NCBI RefSeq assembly: GCF_030936135.1
Contig: NC_082596.1
Location: forward strand, 16,840,155-16,904,154
DNA length: 64,000 bases
Reading direction: 5' to 3'
DNA from: Gavia stellata
Lineage: Eukaryota > Chordata > Aves > Gaviiformes > Gaviidae
Both the position numbers and the translations under genes were made by a program. The notes beneath the pieces were generated by a model. That model did not search any database. It worked only from the letters and a program-made list of their open reading frames with translations, and was not told where the DNA came from. Below are positions 1 to 11,847 of this stretch, piece by piece (the first letter of the stretch is position 1; each line of letters starts with the position of its first letter).

Positions 1-1564
1 AATGACTTTATAAACCAGAGCAGAAAGTGTCTTTAATATTGCTGAAATGTGGAGTCCTTATAGGAAGCATAAGCCAGCAATGAGCAGTTGCTGTATCTCT
101 CTTGCAGGTCAGGCATCGCAATCCTGATCTGCTGGATCGTGCACGTTGCACTTTGCCTGTTCGCTTGGGTTTCTACTGATGGAGTCCAAAGTGCGTAGGA
201 GAATGGTGCCAAACCAGATTTTCTGATGTGTGGTCAGGATCTTGCCAGGGTGTGCATTTGGAGCTGGGAGCTACAGAAGTGTATCCCACAGCTTAGATGT
301 ATCCACAATCTGATGTTGGATTTTTCTCATGTAGCAAAGCAAGTAAATGCCAGGCTGTCTGCTTCAGAAATGCTGTGTTGCCACAGTATCTTACGCTGAT
401 AGACTGTTGTGGATTATCTTTTGAGTATTCTTTGGGAATTCGTTTTCTATTAGTGCATTTTAATAATTTTCTCACTTTAATCCTTGTATATTTATAATTA
501 CAGAAAGCAGTTCAGCTGACAGTGAAAAGAAATCCCTGCCTAGTGTTTTCTTGTGGGTTCACTGTTTCCATCTTGCACAGCATCTCTGTGGTGGTGTAAG
601 CTTGCACAATGGTCTTCCTTTTGCTCATCTTGATGCCTAAACCCTTGACATTTCCTCACTTCTTGAATCTCAGTTACAGTGCTCACATGCCAGCTTCAGG
701 ACAGCCTTAGACATACTTCCTTTGTGCCCCGTGCAACAAGGACTAAATTGACTCGTGGTGCTGTGAATTCAGGGCAAAATGTAGGGATTTGCAGAAGGCA
801 ATTAGCAGCTGGTTACGGGTATAAAGGACACAGGTTGACTTGACGGGCCTGCACGTACTTGCCACACGAACAGAAGTCCTAGACTTTGCGTACTCTTGCT
901 ACAGCTAAATTAAAAAGTGGTATCTTTGCTGTTTTCTCAGAGCTCTTATAATGAATGTGAGCAAAATCAACAGGTACCACAATGTTCCTATTGTTTCTAT
1001 TCCCCACACCTGTCTTTAAAGAAAAGAAAAAAAGAAAAAATGATGTTTCTTTAAATCCAAACAAGTCTTAACTCTCTCTGCCTGTGATGAGTGAACCACT
1101 GGGTCTGCAGCACGTAATCTTTATTCCACTACCCGCTGTAGACTTGCTGCTTCTCAGAGTTTTATATGATGTTTTTGTTGCTGATTTTAATATTTTCAGG
1201 AAGTTTCTGAAGTCCAGTCTCTCTGTAAAGCATCCTCTCCCCCCAATCTTATGTCTCATTCTTCTGTATTTCCAGTGATTTACAGTCATGATTCAAATGG
1301 AAACATAATGAGACATTAGGCGTCGATATATCAAGCTGTTAGAAAGACGCAAGGGAGATGGTAATTTTCAGTAATTTTAGCGTCTAATCAAGTGTGTGTA
1401 TGTTGCCCAGATTACAGCGTACTGTCGAATTAACACAACTACCCTTTAGCTCAGACACCAGTAGCGTTCTAGGTAGCCGAAGTTCCATTTGGGCAAAAGA
1501 AGCCACATGTTTTTCTTCTGGGATTTGCAGTTTCCAAGTCCCCACTGCTTCTTGCATTGGAGCT

Positions 1565-1690
1565 TGGGAAGCGAGAGCGTGCGCGGCGTTGCAGGCGCCG
1601 CATTGCAGGCGCCGCAGTGCAGATGCACCTGCAGCACCGCCGGTGCCACCGGTGGTGTGGGAGTGTGTCGCTCTGCTCGCTAACAGCGCT
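1565..1690. other. Short GC-rich, CpG-rich islet with 14-bp tandem duplication
   Basis: About 16 CpGs occur within roughly 130 bp, in surroundings that have almost none. The core contains two exact adjacent copies of a 14-mer, TTGCAGGCGCCGCA (1589-1602 and 1603-1616). A near-palindromic stretch follows, CACCGCCGGTG then CCACCGGTGGTG. It is far shorter than a usual vertebrate promoter CpG island. It may be a GC-rich minisatellite seed or a small regulatory element. Confidence 0.55.
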
Positions 1691-4600
1691 ACCACCTCCG
1701 TGCCCAACCTTTAATTATCCCTGATGCTGTGAGCGTAATACAGACTTATTTGCGGGGTTGAAGTGAGACAAGCATGCCATCTTGTGAGCAGGCAAAATGG
1801 CAACAATAGGTAGGTTCTGCTGTGTGTGGACAAAGGGCGAGTGTTATGAGATGAGCGTAGATGTTGGGCGTTTTTGTTTCAGGTTCAGAGGAGATCCAGA
1901 GCTGCAACAACTTGGTGCGTAAAAGGATGGGAAATCAAATCGATGCTTTAGATCTGGGAGACCTAAAGAGTAGTTCTTTTTCATAGGCCAAGGCCTATCA
2001 AGATGCTGTGGGATTCAATGATACAAAAGGTTATTTTTTTAAAAAAGGAAGACTTCAGTCTATGTTTGGTTTGAACAGTAGATTCTCATGCTGGAGAAGA
2101 CCCAAGTATCACCTACTTCACAAATACACGACTTCTGTTTATTGCAGTCTCTGTTCTTTATGTCATGTATGCATATATATGCTCATCTTGTTATCTACAC
2201 ACAAATGGTTATACGAATGTCTTATGACATGATTTTTATCTGTGTGATCTTGGGCTGTTCTCATTACTCATAAGAAGAGAAGCCACAGACAAGTTATGAA
2301 GATCATTTCTAATTCCTCTCATGTATTCTTTCAATACATACTGCTTAACAAAAGAATTGTTTAAGAGATGCTTAAATTTAATTGGCTCTGATTTCATCTC
2401 TGTCTTCTTGTAAAGCAAGGCATTTTTGCAGCATGAATCCAGTTGTACCAGATTTCAGGGGATAAGAAATTTATAGCTAATACTAATCCCTAAAAAATGG
2501 TTATATCTATTGTGAAACATTCTCTACAGAATTATCACAGTTTTTGGGTCCTGTATCAGTTAATCAAGTAATTTTAGAAGCTGGATTCTCTCCTGACTGC
2601 TAATAGTATAAAGATCGTTTTTGCAGCCTTATGTCTTGTGGTTTATCAGATCAAACTGTTACAGGAGTAATTATTTACTCTTGACTAGTCCCATTTTGGG
2701 AAGAATCTGCACGCTGATGTGTGGATGAAACATTTATCTCTTGGGTTGTTTGAAATAACAATTGTGAATGTTCTGAAGCTATTCCTAGATTGGAAAATTA
2801 GAAGCAGCCCTAGCTCAGATTGATTGGCATGAGGAGAGCAAACAGCAACAGATTATTGATTGGGCAGCAGCTAGCTGAGCAGGATGACACGATCTATACT
2901 CAGCCAACTGGCTTACATTTGGCAGTCCTTTTATTCAGTTGTGGTTATCTTGCCCCATCTGTGTTGGACTCTCAGCTTCTCCACCTAATTGGCTGTGTTA
3001 ATTTGTAGCCCGCACCTTCAGATCTCAGGTACATCCCAAATTCCTTTGCACAAGTTGCAACATTACTTCAAAGAAAGTGCTGTTGTAGCCTCTGCAAATA
3101 ATTTTGGGACTTTTTTTAGACTCCAAGATGCCAGTGAACCCAGAAGTTGCTTTAATAAGTTGCTTTCTTTGTAAGTGAAAACATGGCAAAAGCTTTCCAT
3201 TTTTGTGGGATATATCCCAGTGCAACAAATCAGCCCTACATCATTGCTGGATTTTTCTTAAAACTGGTGAGGTACCGGATTGGGAATTGAGGTGGCAAGA
3301 AGGCAGCTCTGAGGAGGAAGACAGGAGCAGTGCGGTAAGGCTCGCTTGCATATAGGGGATTTTTGAGAATGGAAGTATTGGCGTAATCTGTGGTTGTACC
3401 TCTATGTAACTTTTTTTAGAGAAGTTCTTCTAGATGTTTTTTTTAAAGGAACATTTAGATGTATTATTGATGGAAAAGAGATACAGTTATTGTCCAACTC
3501 TTTTCAAAATGTATCTTCAGTGGGAAAAACAACTGTCCACTTCTGTTTGTTCTCTGCAGACTGCAGATTCCTACTCAACTCCTGTCGGTAGTTTTAGTGC
3601 CTGTCTATACATTACAGTGTGCAGATTCTGTAACCTGTGTTGTCCTTGTGTTTATGGAAATTACATATTTAGCTCTCAGAAAAAAAAATAATCAATTTTA
3701 AAATATTTTTTGTATGTATTTTATGATCCCGGCAGATTGCCACGCTTTAAATTAAATTTCCGATGTCTGTATGGTCGAGGCTAACGTGAGGGCTTTTGGC
3801 ATTACCCCTTCATGCAATAAAGAATCAAAGCCAGTAGAGTAAGAAATCTTCTATCAAAAGCTGAAAGCTAGATTCATAAAATCACTTATGCAAGCATTAT
3901 GAGATTTTCCCATGGAAAGTTTATGTGGGAGTTGGGCAAAATCTGATTCAAGAACAGCATTATTTGCACTATATATATTCATCCAGCAGTTAACAGGCTG
4001 ACACTGGCACCCCTTGCCAGTTTTAAAGGAATGCCAGCGCTCACTACATGAAGCTGCTGCAAAGCCACATCAGCAGAGTCTCGAGGAGTCTCCTTATTCT
4101 GTGCCCTCCTTCCCCATTTCCAACCAGAACTGAAATGGGTAAACCAGAAATCATACTCCTCAGTGAATACGTGCATTCGATTCTTAGGCTATCTGGAAAA
4201 CGCTTCTTTGTTTTAAAGCAGTTCCATAACAAATCATTACTGTGGAGGCATTATGAAAGTAGCTTTTTCGTCAGCATTTCACTTCATTCCTCGGCTTAAA
4301 AAGAAACATAAATAAGAGATAAAAAGGGCAAATAATAGACAAGCCACTCACAGTGAATCCATTTGCATTCGCTTTGGGTTTTTTTTTTTCATTTTACTTT
4401 GTTTTGTTTTAAGAAAGTGGCTCAGTGTTTCTGAACTTGCGTGAGGACCATATGATACGTGCTGCAACAGAGTCTTTCCTAGTTAACAGGGATGATTCCA
4501 AAGGCAAGGTAATTCACCACTGCTTTGGCTGGAGCTAATATTGGGCTCCAACGTCAGTTCTCTGATTTCTGACAAATGGCCAGGATTTCTTGAATAGGCA

Positions 4601-5939
4601 CAGCTTTTCTGTTTTGTGTAGGGAACACACAATCCACTCTTTTGTTGTGGTTGCCACTGCTGTTGTTTCTCCCCCATTCACAATGGAAAGTAGGGTTATT
4701 TGTGCTGAGTGGAAGATCAGTGCCAAAATTCTGACTTGCTTATATTTAATGTGATGTTAATTTTTGTGATAGCCATAAAAAGTATAAGAGATTTTGTAAT
4801 ACGGATACCCCTGTATCCTGACCTCCAAGTCAAGAGGGCATATTGGTGATGAAAGTTTTATTTGTCACAGGCATATCAACTTGAGAGTTTACTGGATGAT
4901 TCAACCCAAATGTATAGAAACTGTTTATATAGAGATTGCCAAACATTTTCCATTGCTTTTCTTTTTATCTAAATTCTTGAATATATTACTAAATAAAATA
5001 GTCTGTGTTTGGAATGTATGGCTGTGGGATATATGAAAACTCACAGCATGTGGGGGGAAGAGTTAGAATAGGGAAATATAATAGTTTTGTAAACTTTACG
5101 TGAATATAGGTACATCATATATAGACTCAAGATTCAATTTGCTGATCAAAGCACCCAAATAACTTTGGATTTAATAATGTCAGCAATGAATGCTAATATA
5201 TGGAAATTGAAAAGCATGGAGCAACAATAGCTAGCCACGCTTACCAGTATTACCCTGCAGCATGTAGATTTACATTTTTTTGTTTTGTTTTTAAATCACG
5301 GTTTGGAAAATGTGTGTTCTTTTTCCCTTCTCCCATACTTCTAAATGTGGGTTCTCCTGAGCAAGCTTAGACAAGATTCAAGCTAAACAATACGGCAACA
5401 TCAGAACCTTTGAAGGCTCAGTTTGGATAGGTACCCAAAGCCAAAGTCTGCTTTGATGTACGTGGGCTCAACTCCTGTTGCCCTTGGTTGCCCTCTCTTA
5501 CCTATGTAACTTGTGTCTGGAAACCCTTGCCAATTTTTTTCATAAAAAAAAAAAAGGGACATTTTTGCAAACTCATGTTCATCTTTGAGCTAGTCTGGCT
5601 GGAAAATGACTACAATAATGCCCTCTCCAGTGATGGTTTAATATTGCTGTTTCAGGTCCAGGCTGTAGACTTCTGCCTCCTTCCCACTTTTTAGTTTTGA
5701 TCCATCCGAAATTTCAGCCCCGTTTCAAATGGGGGTTTTTTGCCTCTACTTGGAAACAAAATTATTTGAACTTTTCTGGAATGGTAGCCAAAACCATCCT
5801 CTTTCTCCTTTCCATCTGCTCCCCTCCTCCCAAATAATTGTTGGTTCCATTTGACTGAAGTTTTGGGCAAGGGAACTTTGATGCCTTTCTCTCGTGTCGC
5901 AGGCCTCACCTGGCAGAAAGGAACCACACATCTCAGACT

Positions 5940-5996
5940 TGCTTCTCTGAAAGTCAGTGGGGCTTTTGCCATTAGCTTCAAGGGAAATAGGATCAG
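5940..5996. repeat. Decayed palindromic repeat (MITE-like), copy 1
   Basis: A stretch around GAAAGTCAGTGGGGCTTTTG is followed by CATTAGCTTCAAGGG and then AAATAGGATCA. The two halves are imperfect reverse complements around 'gaagtcaatgggg...ttttgccatt'. The same arrangement is clearer at 35264-35338. I know this design from abundant short palindromic repeats in turtle and archosaur genomes. The family name is not asserted. Confidence 0.45.
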
Positions 5997-7279
5997 CGCA
6001 TTGTATTCTTAATGCAAGAGAACAAATGAGTCACTTCTTGTATCCATACCTGATTGCTCTTGCCTAGGAGCCAGGAGGTCACCTTCATTCCTCTCTCTTC
6101 ATCTCAAGGTAGCACTGTGCTTGCCTCTGCCAATACACTCAACTCAGATTCAGTTCTGAGTCATCTGCAAACCCTAAACTCCCATTGTCTTCAAAGGACA
6201 TTTGGATTACAAAGAACATTGGGTTTACTCAGGCTGAAAAGAAATTGAAACATAGGAGATAGCCACACCTACTAGAAGAGAGTTTGGAAAGACAGTGGTT
6301 GTTTACCCTAAAGACAGGATGAATAGGGGGGATGTGATAGATGCGCCCACAGCCTAGAGGATCTTTGATTCTCCTTAGTACAAGATTGAGGGGAAACTCT
6401 GCTCCATTGACAAGAAGAAAATTCAAAATGCTTAAAATATTTGCTCTTTTTTAGTTTGTAATTAGATTGTAAAGCGAGAGCTACACGATGTCACTGATAC
6501 CAGGATCATAGTAACGTTCAGATAGATACTTGGACACTTTCATAGGAATTGGGGACATACAGACTTATTTACCAACAAATTGTAGAATGTGAGCGATAAT
6601 TAAGGGCTATAAACCCTCTTACTCTTCAGAAAGTAAGCCACTGTCTAAGTGTTGAGGATTAGGAACAATTTATTTTTCACAGAGGTAGGTGAGTCTGTAT
6701 CTGTCCATAGGCAGTTGAACCTTCTTTGAAGGATCTGGTATTGGCCGCTCTCCAGGGCAGAACACCAGACTAAATGGACCTCTGGTCTCACCTAATAGGG
6801 AATGTTCTACAGTCCTGTAAAGTGTAATGACAGCAAATTAATAGAATAACCAGAAGATTCAGTGAGGATGGCAGGGCTCTCATAGGAGGTGTCAGTCCTG
6901 GCAGAAGTCAGTTATTTTATTGCAGTAAGCAAATCAGGCTGGATTCTCTCTGCGGTGCAATAACAACAGATTGGGGAGCATGCAAAGCAGCATCAATACA
7001 TAAAAATTAAACTACTTTTAATACACAAAGCTGAGTTTAGATAAATGCAGAACAGAGAAGCAAAGACACAATATTCTCTGAAAGTGTGGCCTTTTTATGC
7101 TGTTTTGGAGACTAATTTACATACAAATAAAATGTCAGCTTATCCCATAACTGTCATGATAAATGGGAGCATTTAGACTTTTGCACGAGGTGCTTTTTCT
7201 GTACCTTATTAAATTACAGGATCTTGGCCTTTCGCCAAGTGCGAAGGTGACGCTCTCTCTACTGAAATGCATACAGGAG

Positions 7280-7500
7280 AGGGCCATGGGCCTGGACATC
7301 AAAAGAAACTAGGTTCAGTCACTAGCTGAAAGCCCTGCCTGCGCGTCACCTTGAACACCTTGATTTTGGTATCCTCTCTGTAGATCATTTTATTTATCTG
7401 TAAAATGGCAGTGATACTGATTTTCCTGTTTCACAAGGTTCTTTTAGGTTTAACAGGTTGTCATGTTTACGGAGTATTTTTAGATGCTTGATTGGAAGCC
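7280..7500 (+). repeat. Decayed tRNA-derived SINE
   Basis: The region contains a B-box-like GGTTCAGTC at 7312-7320, then a cytosine/thymine-rich stretch, ATCTGTAAAATGGCAGTGAT at 7396-7415, 'tttcacaaggttcttttaggttt', and a tail 'atgtttacggagtatttttaga'. The order (tRNA-like promoter, 'atctgtaaaatgg' block, 'gttgtgaggttta' block, 'taaagtgctttgagat' tail) is that of old tRNA-derived vertebrate SINEs of the MIR/CORE-SINE type. The copy is heavily mutated, so its subfamily cannot be given. Confidence 0.5.
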
Positions 7501-9040
7501 AGGGCAAAGCGAATCTTTGTCTTCTTGGGCTCCTCCATCCTGGATGGATGGCAGTGGAGGTCCAGTAGGAGCAAGCTCTGCAGCAGGCTAGGAGGAAATG
7601 CAGAGCAGCAAACTGCCGTGCTCAAGCACTCTTAAATAAAAGAAGCAGTTGTAGAGGTCTTCATTTGGGTTGCAAGATACCGTAATATTCCACCCCGTGT
7701 CACCTCTTTAGACAAATCACCTTTTGACTTCAGTTTCTCCTGAAAGTGTCTGCATGATTACCCCGGTAGTGAGCGTAAAATGAAATAAGTGCTTGGAAGT
7801 AGGTTCAAACAATCTATTTTGAAATGCCACTCCTAAACTCTCTGAAATGACCAAGTGTCTGGTCTATACCCATAGAAAAGGTTAGATTTATTTCAGTGGC
7901 TAGATGACTACTAATATGTGCTGTGCTCTGAAGCATATGGTAATAGAAGAGATAATTTTGAATTAATTTGATCTGATTTAATAAGGGATTTATTTGATGA
8001 GAGTTGTTTGAAGATGATGACACTTTGTAGCTGAACAAAATTTAAGATGTCCAAAAGTGCACCTTTAGAGATTTGAGAACGATCAATGTTGGGAAAGTAA
8101 ATGTAAATGGGAAGGAGCGAGCTTGAACAGACTGCAGCTTTTTTCACTTGTCTCTTTGTTTTAAACTTTGTGGGGAAAAAAAAAAATTGCAAAAACCTCT
8201 TGGCAAATTGGTGATCAGGGACCAAACTGAAGAGTCTGAAAATGCAAAAGAGGAAGAGAGGAGGTGAAAAACAACAGTGTTTTGCAATAATACTGCTCTA
8301 CTAGCATGACGTATAAGGCATGATTTTCTCCTTGCATTTTCTAGATTGATGAAGCTGTTATAATTTCAGCAGAGCATGCAGAGTGTAGAATATCAAGCAG
8401 ATACATTTTGACCAAATACAATGTCTGATCTTGCCAAATTTTTCTGATATGGGGAGGCACGTTCTACTTTAAGCAATCTCAGGCAGGAAAGAGTGGCCAT
8501 GCAGTTGTAGGGCTTGTAGAAAAACATGTAGAGCTTAAGAAGTCCTTCAGAATTAGTTTGTCACTTGCATAGAGCCGTGACATCCCCTGTCTTGTATGGT
8601 GTATTTGAAGACACTGGTGCCAAGGGAGAGGAGGTGGTCTTGCTGAAGAGGGAGTTGCTTGTCATGAAGTTTATTTTGCCCTCCCATGCTTTGGGGCCTG
8701 ATTCTTGGGGGTTGTTCTTCCTTTCTCAGAAGAGAAAGATTAGGACCATGTATCAGTTGTTTTCAGGCAGGTTTGCTCTGAGAACCACAAGCAAAGCTGG
8801 GAGAAGCGTCATGTGTGACTGCCTCTAGCTCTGTGTCACGCCTGGAGATGGTGGGGATGTGAAGCTATACACGTCTCTTTTCTGCCATTTCACTGTTCAA
8901 GTATCCACAAGGGAAGGTGGAAGGATGGAAGCTTTAGCCAGTCCTGTACTGCTGTGTGAGTTGGGGGGTAGTTTGCATCTAATGTAATCTAATTTTCAGC
9001 GAAGGCAGCAATTTCATCTGGAATTTCCAGTGTATTTACA

Positions 9041-9069
9041 GATGATGATGATGATGATTATTATTATTG
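9041..9069. repeat. Trinucleotide microsatellite (GAT)n followed by (TTA)n
   Basis: Six GAT units are followed by about four TAT/TTA units. It is a plain short tandem repeat with no associated gene. Confidence 0.85.
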
Positions 9070-9149
9070 TATTTTTTGAAAATGCTTAAATTAGAAAACA
9101 TACAGGTCTTTGAACTGTGGGTTGTCCTGGTTAGCTTGTTGACTTTCTG

Positions 9150-9245
9150 GTTGTGCTTGGCGTGGGTCTGGGCCAGCCCGGCGGGATGGGCTGCGGCGGA
9201 GGGCTGGGTGCGGGGTGGCTCCCCGAGGATGGAGCCCGCTGCCGA
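9150..9245 (+). other. G-rich islet with G-quadruplex-forming motif
   Basis: G runs of three or more occur at 9183-9185, 9188-9190, 9201-9203, 9206-9208 and 9212-9215. The last three are separated by 2-3 nt loops, and the patch contains about ten CpGs. This is a canonical intramolecular G-quadruplex pattern on the plus strand, in an otherwise AT-rich intron. No transcription start can be inferred. Confidence 0.5.
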
Positions 9246-9919
9246 GATGGTTTCCCAGAAATTCACTCTCTCAAGACAGAAACTTTCTGGCTTCAGAGCT
9301 TGTGTGCCTTACAGCTGCTTGATTGTTATATGGAGAGTGGGGAGAAGGCTCCAGATCGGTTAGGATTTTATGTGCTTGATAGAAGCCGACACTTTGAACA
9401 CTTACGGGTTTTTTATATAAAGCACAGCAGACAGTCTTTGTAGCCTATTTATGTGTAATAAACTGGGTTTTGTTTTGTGCCTTGTTTTTTTTTTTTTTTT
9501 CTGTGAAAGAAAAAAAAGCAGAGAGAAATTAAAACCACAGCAGTATTTTCCCATGCGGCTATAGTGAGTATCCTGCGATCTCACATGATCGGCTGCCCTG
9601 GTGGGGTGGAGTGTGGGAAGGTGTCAAAATATGTCTCTCAATTTTTTTTTTTTCTTAAAAGGGAAAGCCAGATGAGTGCCAAAAGCCCTGTTCTCTTCTC
9701 TAGCCCTGCAGTAACAAACTACATGAGTGTATGTTATTAAGATGATAAGATTAAATTTCTAGCTACTAACATGCTATCACAACAGCAAAGGGGGAAAAAA
9801 GATCTTGAAAAAATTATGAAAATTAGTCTGACGGTCTCCTTTTAATAATAAGATCACTCCCAACCCCAACAGACAGTGTAGGCTGGAATTCCACAGGGCT
9901 TTTTTGTGGTCCTAATGAT

Positions 9920-10100
9920 TTTAATAATACTTTGTGCTATGTAGCACCTTTCATTAGAGGATCACAAAGTGCTTTACAGTCACTAATTAATTAAGCCTCA
10001 CAACACTCCTGTGAGATAGGTAAGTATTAGACATATATTAAGCTGAGACACTGAGAGTTAATGATTTTTTGCTGCATTATTCTAGCAAATGATTGATGTT
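9920..10100 (-). repeat. Decayed SINE, antisense copy
   Basis: Read on the plus strand, the segment begins 'aataatactttgtgctatgtagcacctttcat', continues 'cacaaagtgctttacag', then 'aagcctcacaacactcctgtgagataggtaagtatt' and 'gctgagacactgagag'. This is the reverse complement of the tail and body of an old tRNA-derived SINE. Its tail type matches the pieces at about 7450-7500 and 29895-29981, which are in the opposite orientation. MIR-like or an amniote SINE are both possible assignments. Confidence 0.55.
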
Positions 10101-11440
10101 TAAGCGCCGTATGTGCATTATATGTCTGTGTGTGGGTGTGTAATATATGTGAGTGTAAAAGTATTAATTTTACTATCCCTTAACAAAGAGGTCCTACTTC
10201 AGCCTGTTGAATATAAATACGTATTTTCATTTAACTTTTTGTTGCTGCAGTGTATTGACTGATAACATCACAGTCTTCATAGACCCTTGACTCAGTTTGC
10301 TATTTGTCTGCTTGTGCATCTACTTGTACAAAGATTAGTCAGTGGCATCTCACAAAATTCAGACATCTTTCTAAATGTATTATTCTGTTAAAAGGAGCAT
10401 ATGACTAAGACCTGACCTAAACCTGCAGTGCAAGCACAAGGCAACAACCATACTGTTGCAATAGGCTTTGATGACAAGTCATCACATTCAATAAAAGTAA
10501 TGAGCAACAGCAATGACCCATTGCAGGAGCTGATGATCAGCAGGTAATTAGCCATTATCTTCACCATGCATAAGAAACTATTGATTATCAGAATTTGCTT
10601 TTTCTTTTTATTTTTTAAAAGAGGTACAGTAGTCACTATCGTAATTCATTATCCTGAATTACAAACTGATTTTAGCAAAAGTTTCCACTCTTTGCTTCCA
10701 CAGATAAAGTGATGTGCATGATTGTTGAACAGAAAAGTCTGTATCTTGCAGATGCATGACCTGTGTAAAGTAGCCTTGGCTGGTTTTGAGGGAAGCTATA
10801 TATAGCTATTAGTATTATTTCCACTTTAAAATAGCTGAGGGTGATCATATCAGGTAAAAAAAAAACCCACATGGTTTAAAGGTAATATCAGCATAATGAA
10901 AATAACATACTAAACCTTGGATTACGGTGCCCAGAGACAAGTTCTGCAGCCTGGACTTTATCCAAAGTTCCCTGAGCTCGACAAGTCTCTTCATTTACCT
11001 CAGGCTTAGTAATTCCTTTATTTTGGGAAGGTCACCATTTCCATTGATGAAAAGGTAGTTCAGTCCCCATGACTGTTCATCACTTGGCCTCTTCACTAAC
11101 AGCCAACAAATATGCTTATTACTGTGATGGCATTTTTGAGATACGGATAGTTGCCCACTTAAAGTAACACCACTAAATTCGTTTCAAGTGGGACATGAGG
11201 CAGCCAGCAGATGATAACTTTCAATTGCTGATGGCAGAGCCTGGGTATGAACCAGTTATTTGTATCCCATTAGGCCAGTCCCATTATGATGCACAGTACC
11301 TGTTAATATATGTGTATTTTTAAGGCACTTCCATTTTTTACAACATATATCCAGCTCATTTACAACACTTACTTTAAACTTGTTTTAAACTTGGTTTTTG
11401 GTGAACATCACCTCTGAGATAATTTTAGCTCTCTTTCTCT

Positions 11441-11441
11441 G

Positions 11442-11472
<31 letters not shown>
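11441..11472. repeat. (GT)n microsatellite
   Basis: Sixteen GT-type units with one TT interruption, located about 215 bp upstream of the exon acceptor at 11689. Confidence 0.9.
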
Positions 11473-11709
11473 ACAAGAGTGTGCGTGTCTGTCTGAGGAG
11501 AAGGCAGCTATGGAATCTCTTATGCTTGATGGAAGTAGAGAACAGCAGCCACTATTTGTGTAGTGCGCACTAATAGATGCATGTGAATGTATAGGCATGT
11601 ACAATAGGCATCATAATGTTTTTAAGTAAAAAACATATTTTGAATGCATAATTTAGGAAGGAAAACCTTTTTTTGTTTTGTTTTGCAGATATACAGATCA
11701 GCTCTCAAA

Positions 11710-11754
11710 ATGTCTTCTGTGTCTTCCGTGCATCTTCTAAGACAATTGCATTAG
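11710..11754 (+). CDS. 14-codon upstream ORF in the TRPS1 5' UTR
   Basis: The frame encodes MSSVSSVHLLRQLH followed by TAG. It lies wholly within the 5' exon, 56 nt before the long-isoform ATG and in a different frame from it. The start has A at -3 but T at +4, a moderate initiation context. As a uORF it would be expected to lower or tune initiation at the downstream TRPS1 starts. Whether it is translated cannot be seen from sequence, and no function is proposed for the peptide. Confidence 0.4.
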   Translation: MSSVSSVHLLRQLH

Positions 11755-11810
11755 CCCGCCTGCTAGTTGACTAATAGAATTAATAATTGTAAAAAGCACT
11801 CTAAAGCCAC

Positions 11811-11847
11811 ATGCCTTATGAAGTCAATGCTGGGTATGATTTTACAA
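11811..11847 (+). CDS. TRPS1: TRPS1 extended N-terminus (first coding exon, long isoform)
   Basis: Twelve codons read MPYEVNAGYDFT, plus the first base of a thirteenth codon. Splicing A to AT at 14873 makes Asn and gives ...[11 protein letters not shown]. This agrees, as I recall it, with the N-terminus of the 1294-residue human TRPS1 isoform, which is 13 residues longer than the 1281-residue form. An in-frame TAA at 11802 lies just upstream, so this is the first possible in-frame ATG. Its initiation context is weak (C at -3, C at +4). The next in-frame ATG at 14875 has A at -3 and G at +4, so leaky scanning would be expected to produce both forms. No domain is encoded here. Confidence 0.83.

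Larger units (their letters stand above)
1..11688. other. Upstream sequence or 5' intron of TRPS1, no gene recognised
   Basis: This stretch precedes the first exon I can support. No open frame in it resembles a known protein and the longest frames (about 100 codons) overlap on both strands in GC-rich patches, as chance frames do. It holds a small GC-rich islet near 1.6 kb, a palindromic repeat copy near 5.95 kb, decayed SINE fragments near 7.3-7.5 kb and 9.9-10.1 kb, a G-rich patch near 9.2 kb and a GT microsatellite at 11.44 kb. Because the exon at 11689 begins with a splice acceptor, at least one further upstream noncoding exon must exist. I could not locate it here, and the gene's promoter is probably further 5'. 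Confidence 0.6.
11689..11847 (+). other. TRPS1: TRPS1 5' UTR exon carrying the long-isoform start
   Basis: A polypyrimidine tract ending TTTTGCAG (to 11688) is followed by a 159-nt exon that ends at a strong GTATGT donor (11848). The exon contains a short uORF (11710-11754) and, from 11811, the 37 coding nucleotides of the extended TRPS1 N-terminus. The donor cuts after the first base of a codon (phase 1). Joined to 14873 it reads through to the main start. The match of the peptide and the exact splice phase to the human long isoform makes this a firm exon call, although its 5' boundary rests only on the acceptor motif. Confidence 0.82.

Noticed and set aside
1384..1714. Overlapping frames of about 106 codons on both strands
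   Set aside because: They arise because the GC-rich islet lacks stop codons. Frames on opposite strands at the same place argue for composition, not a gene.
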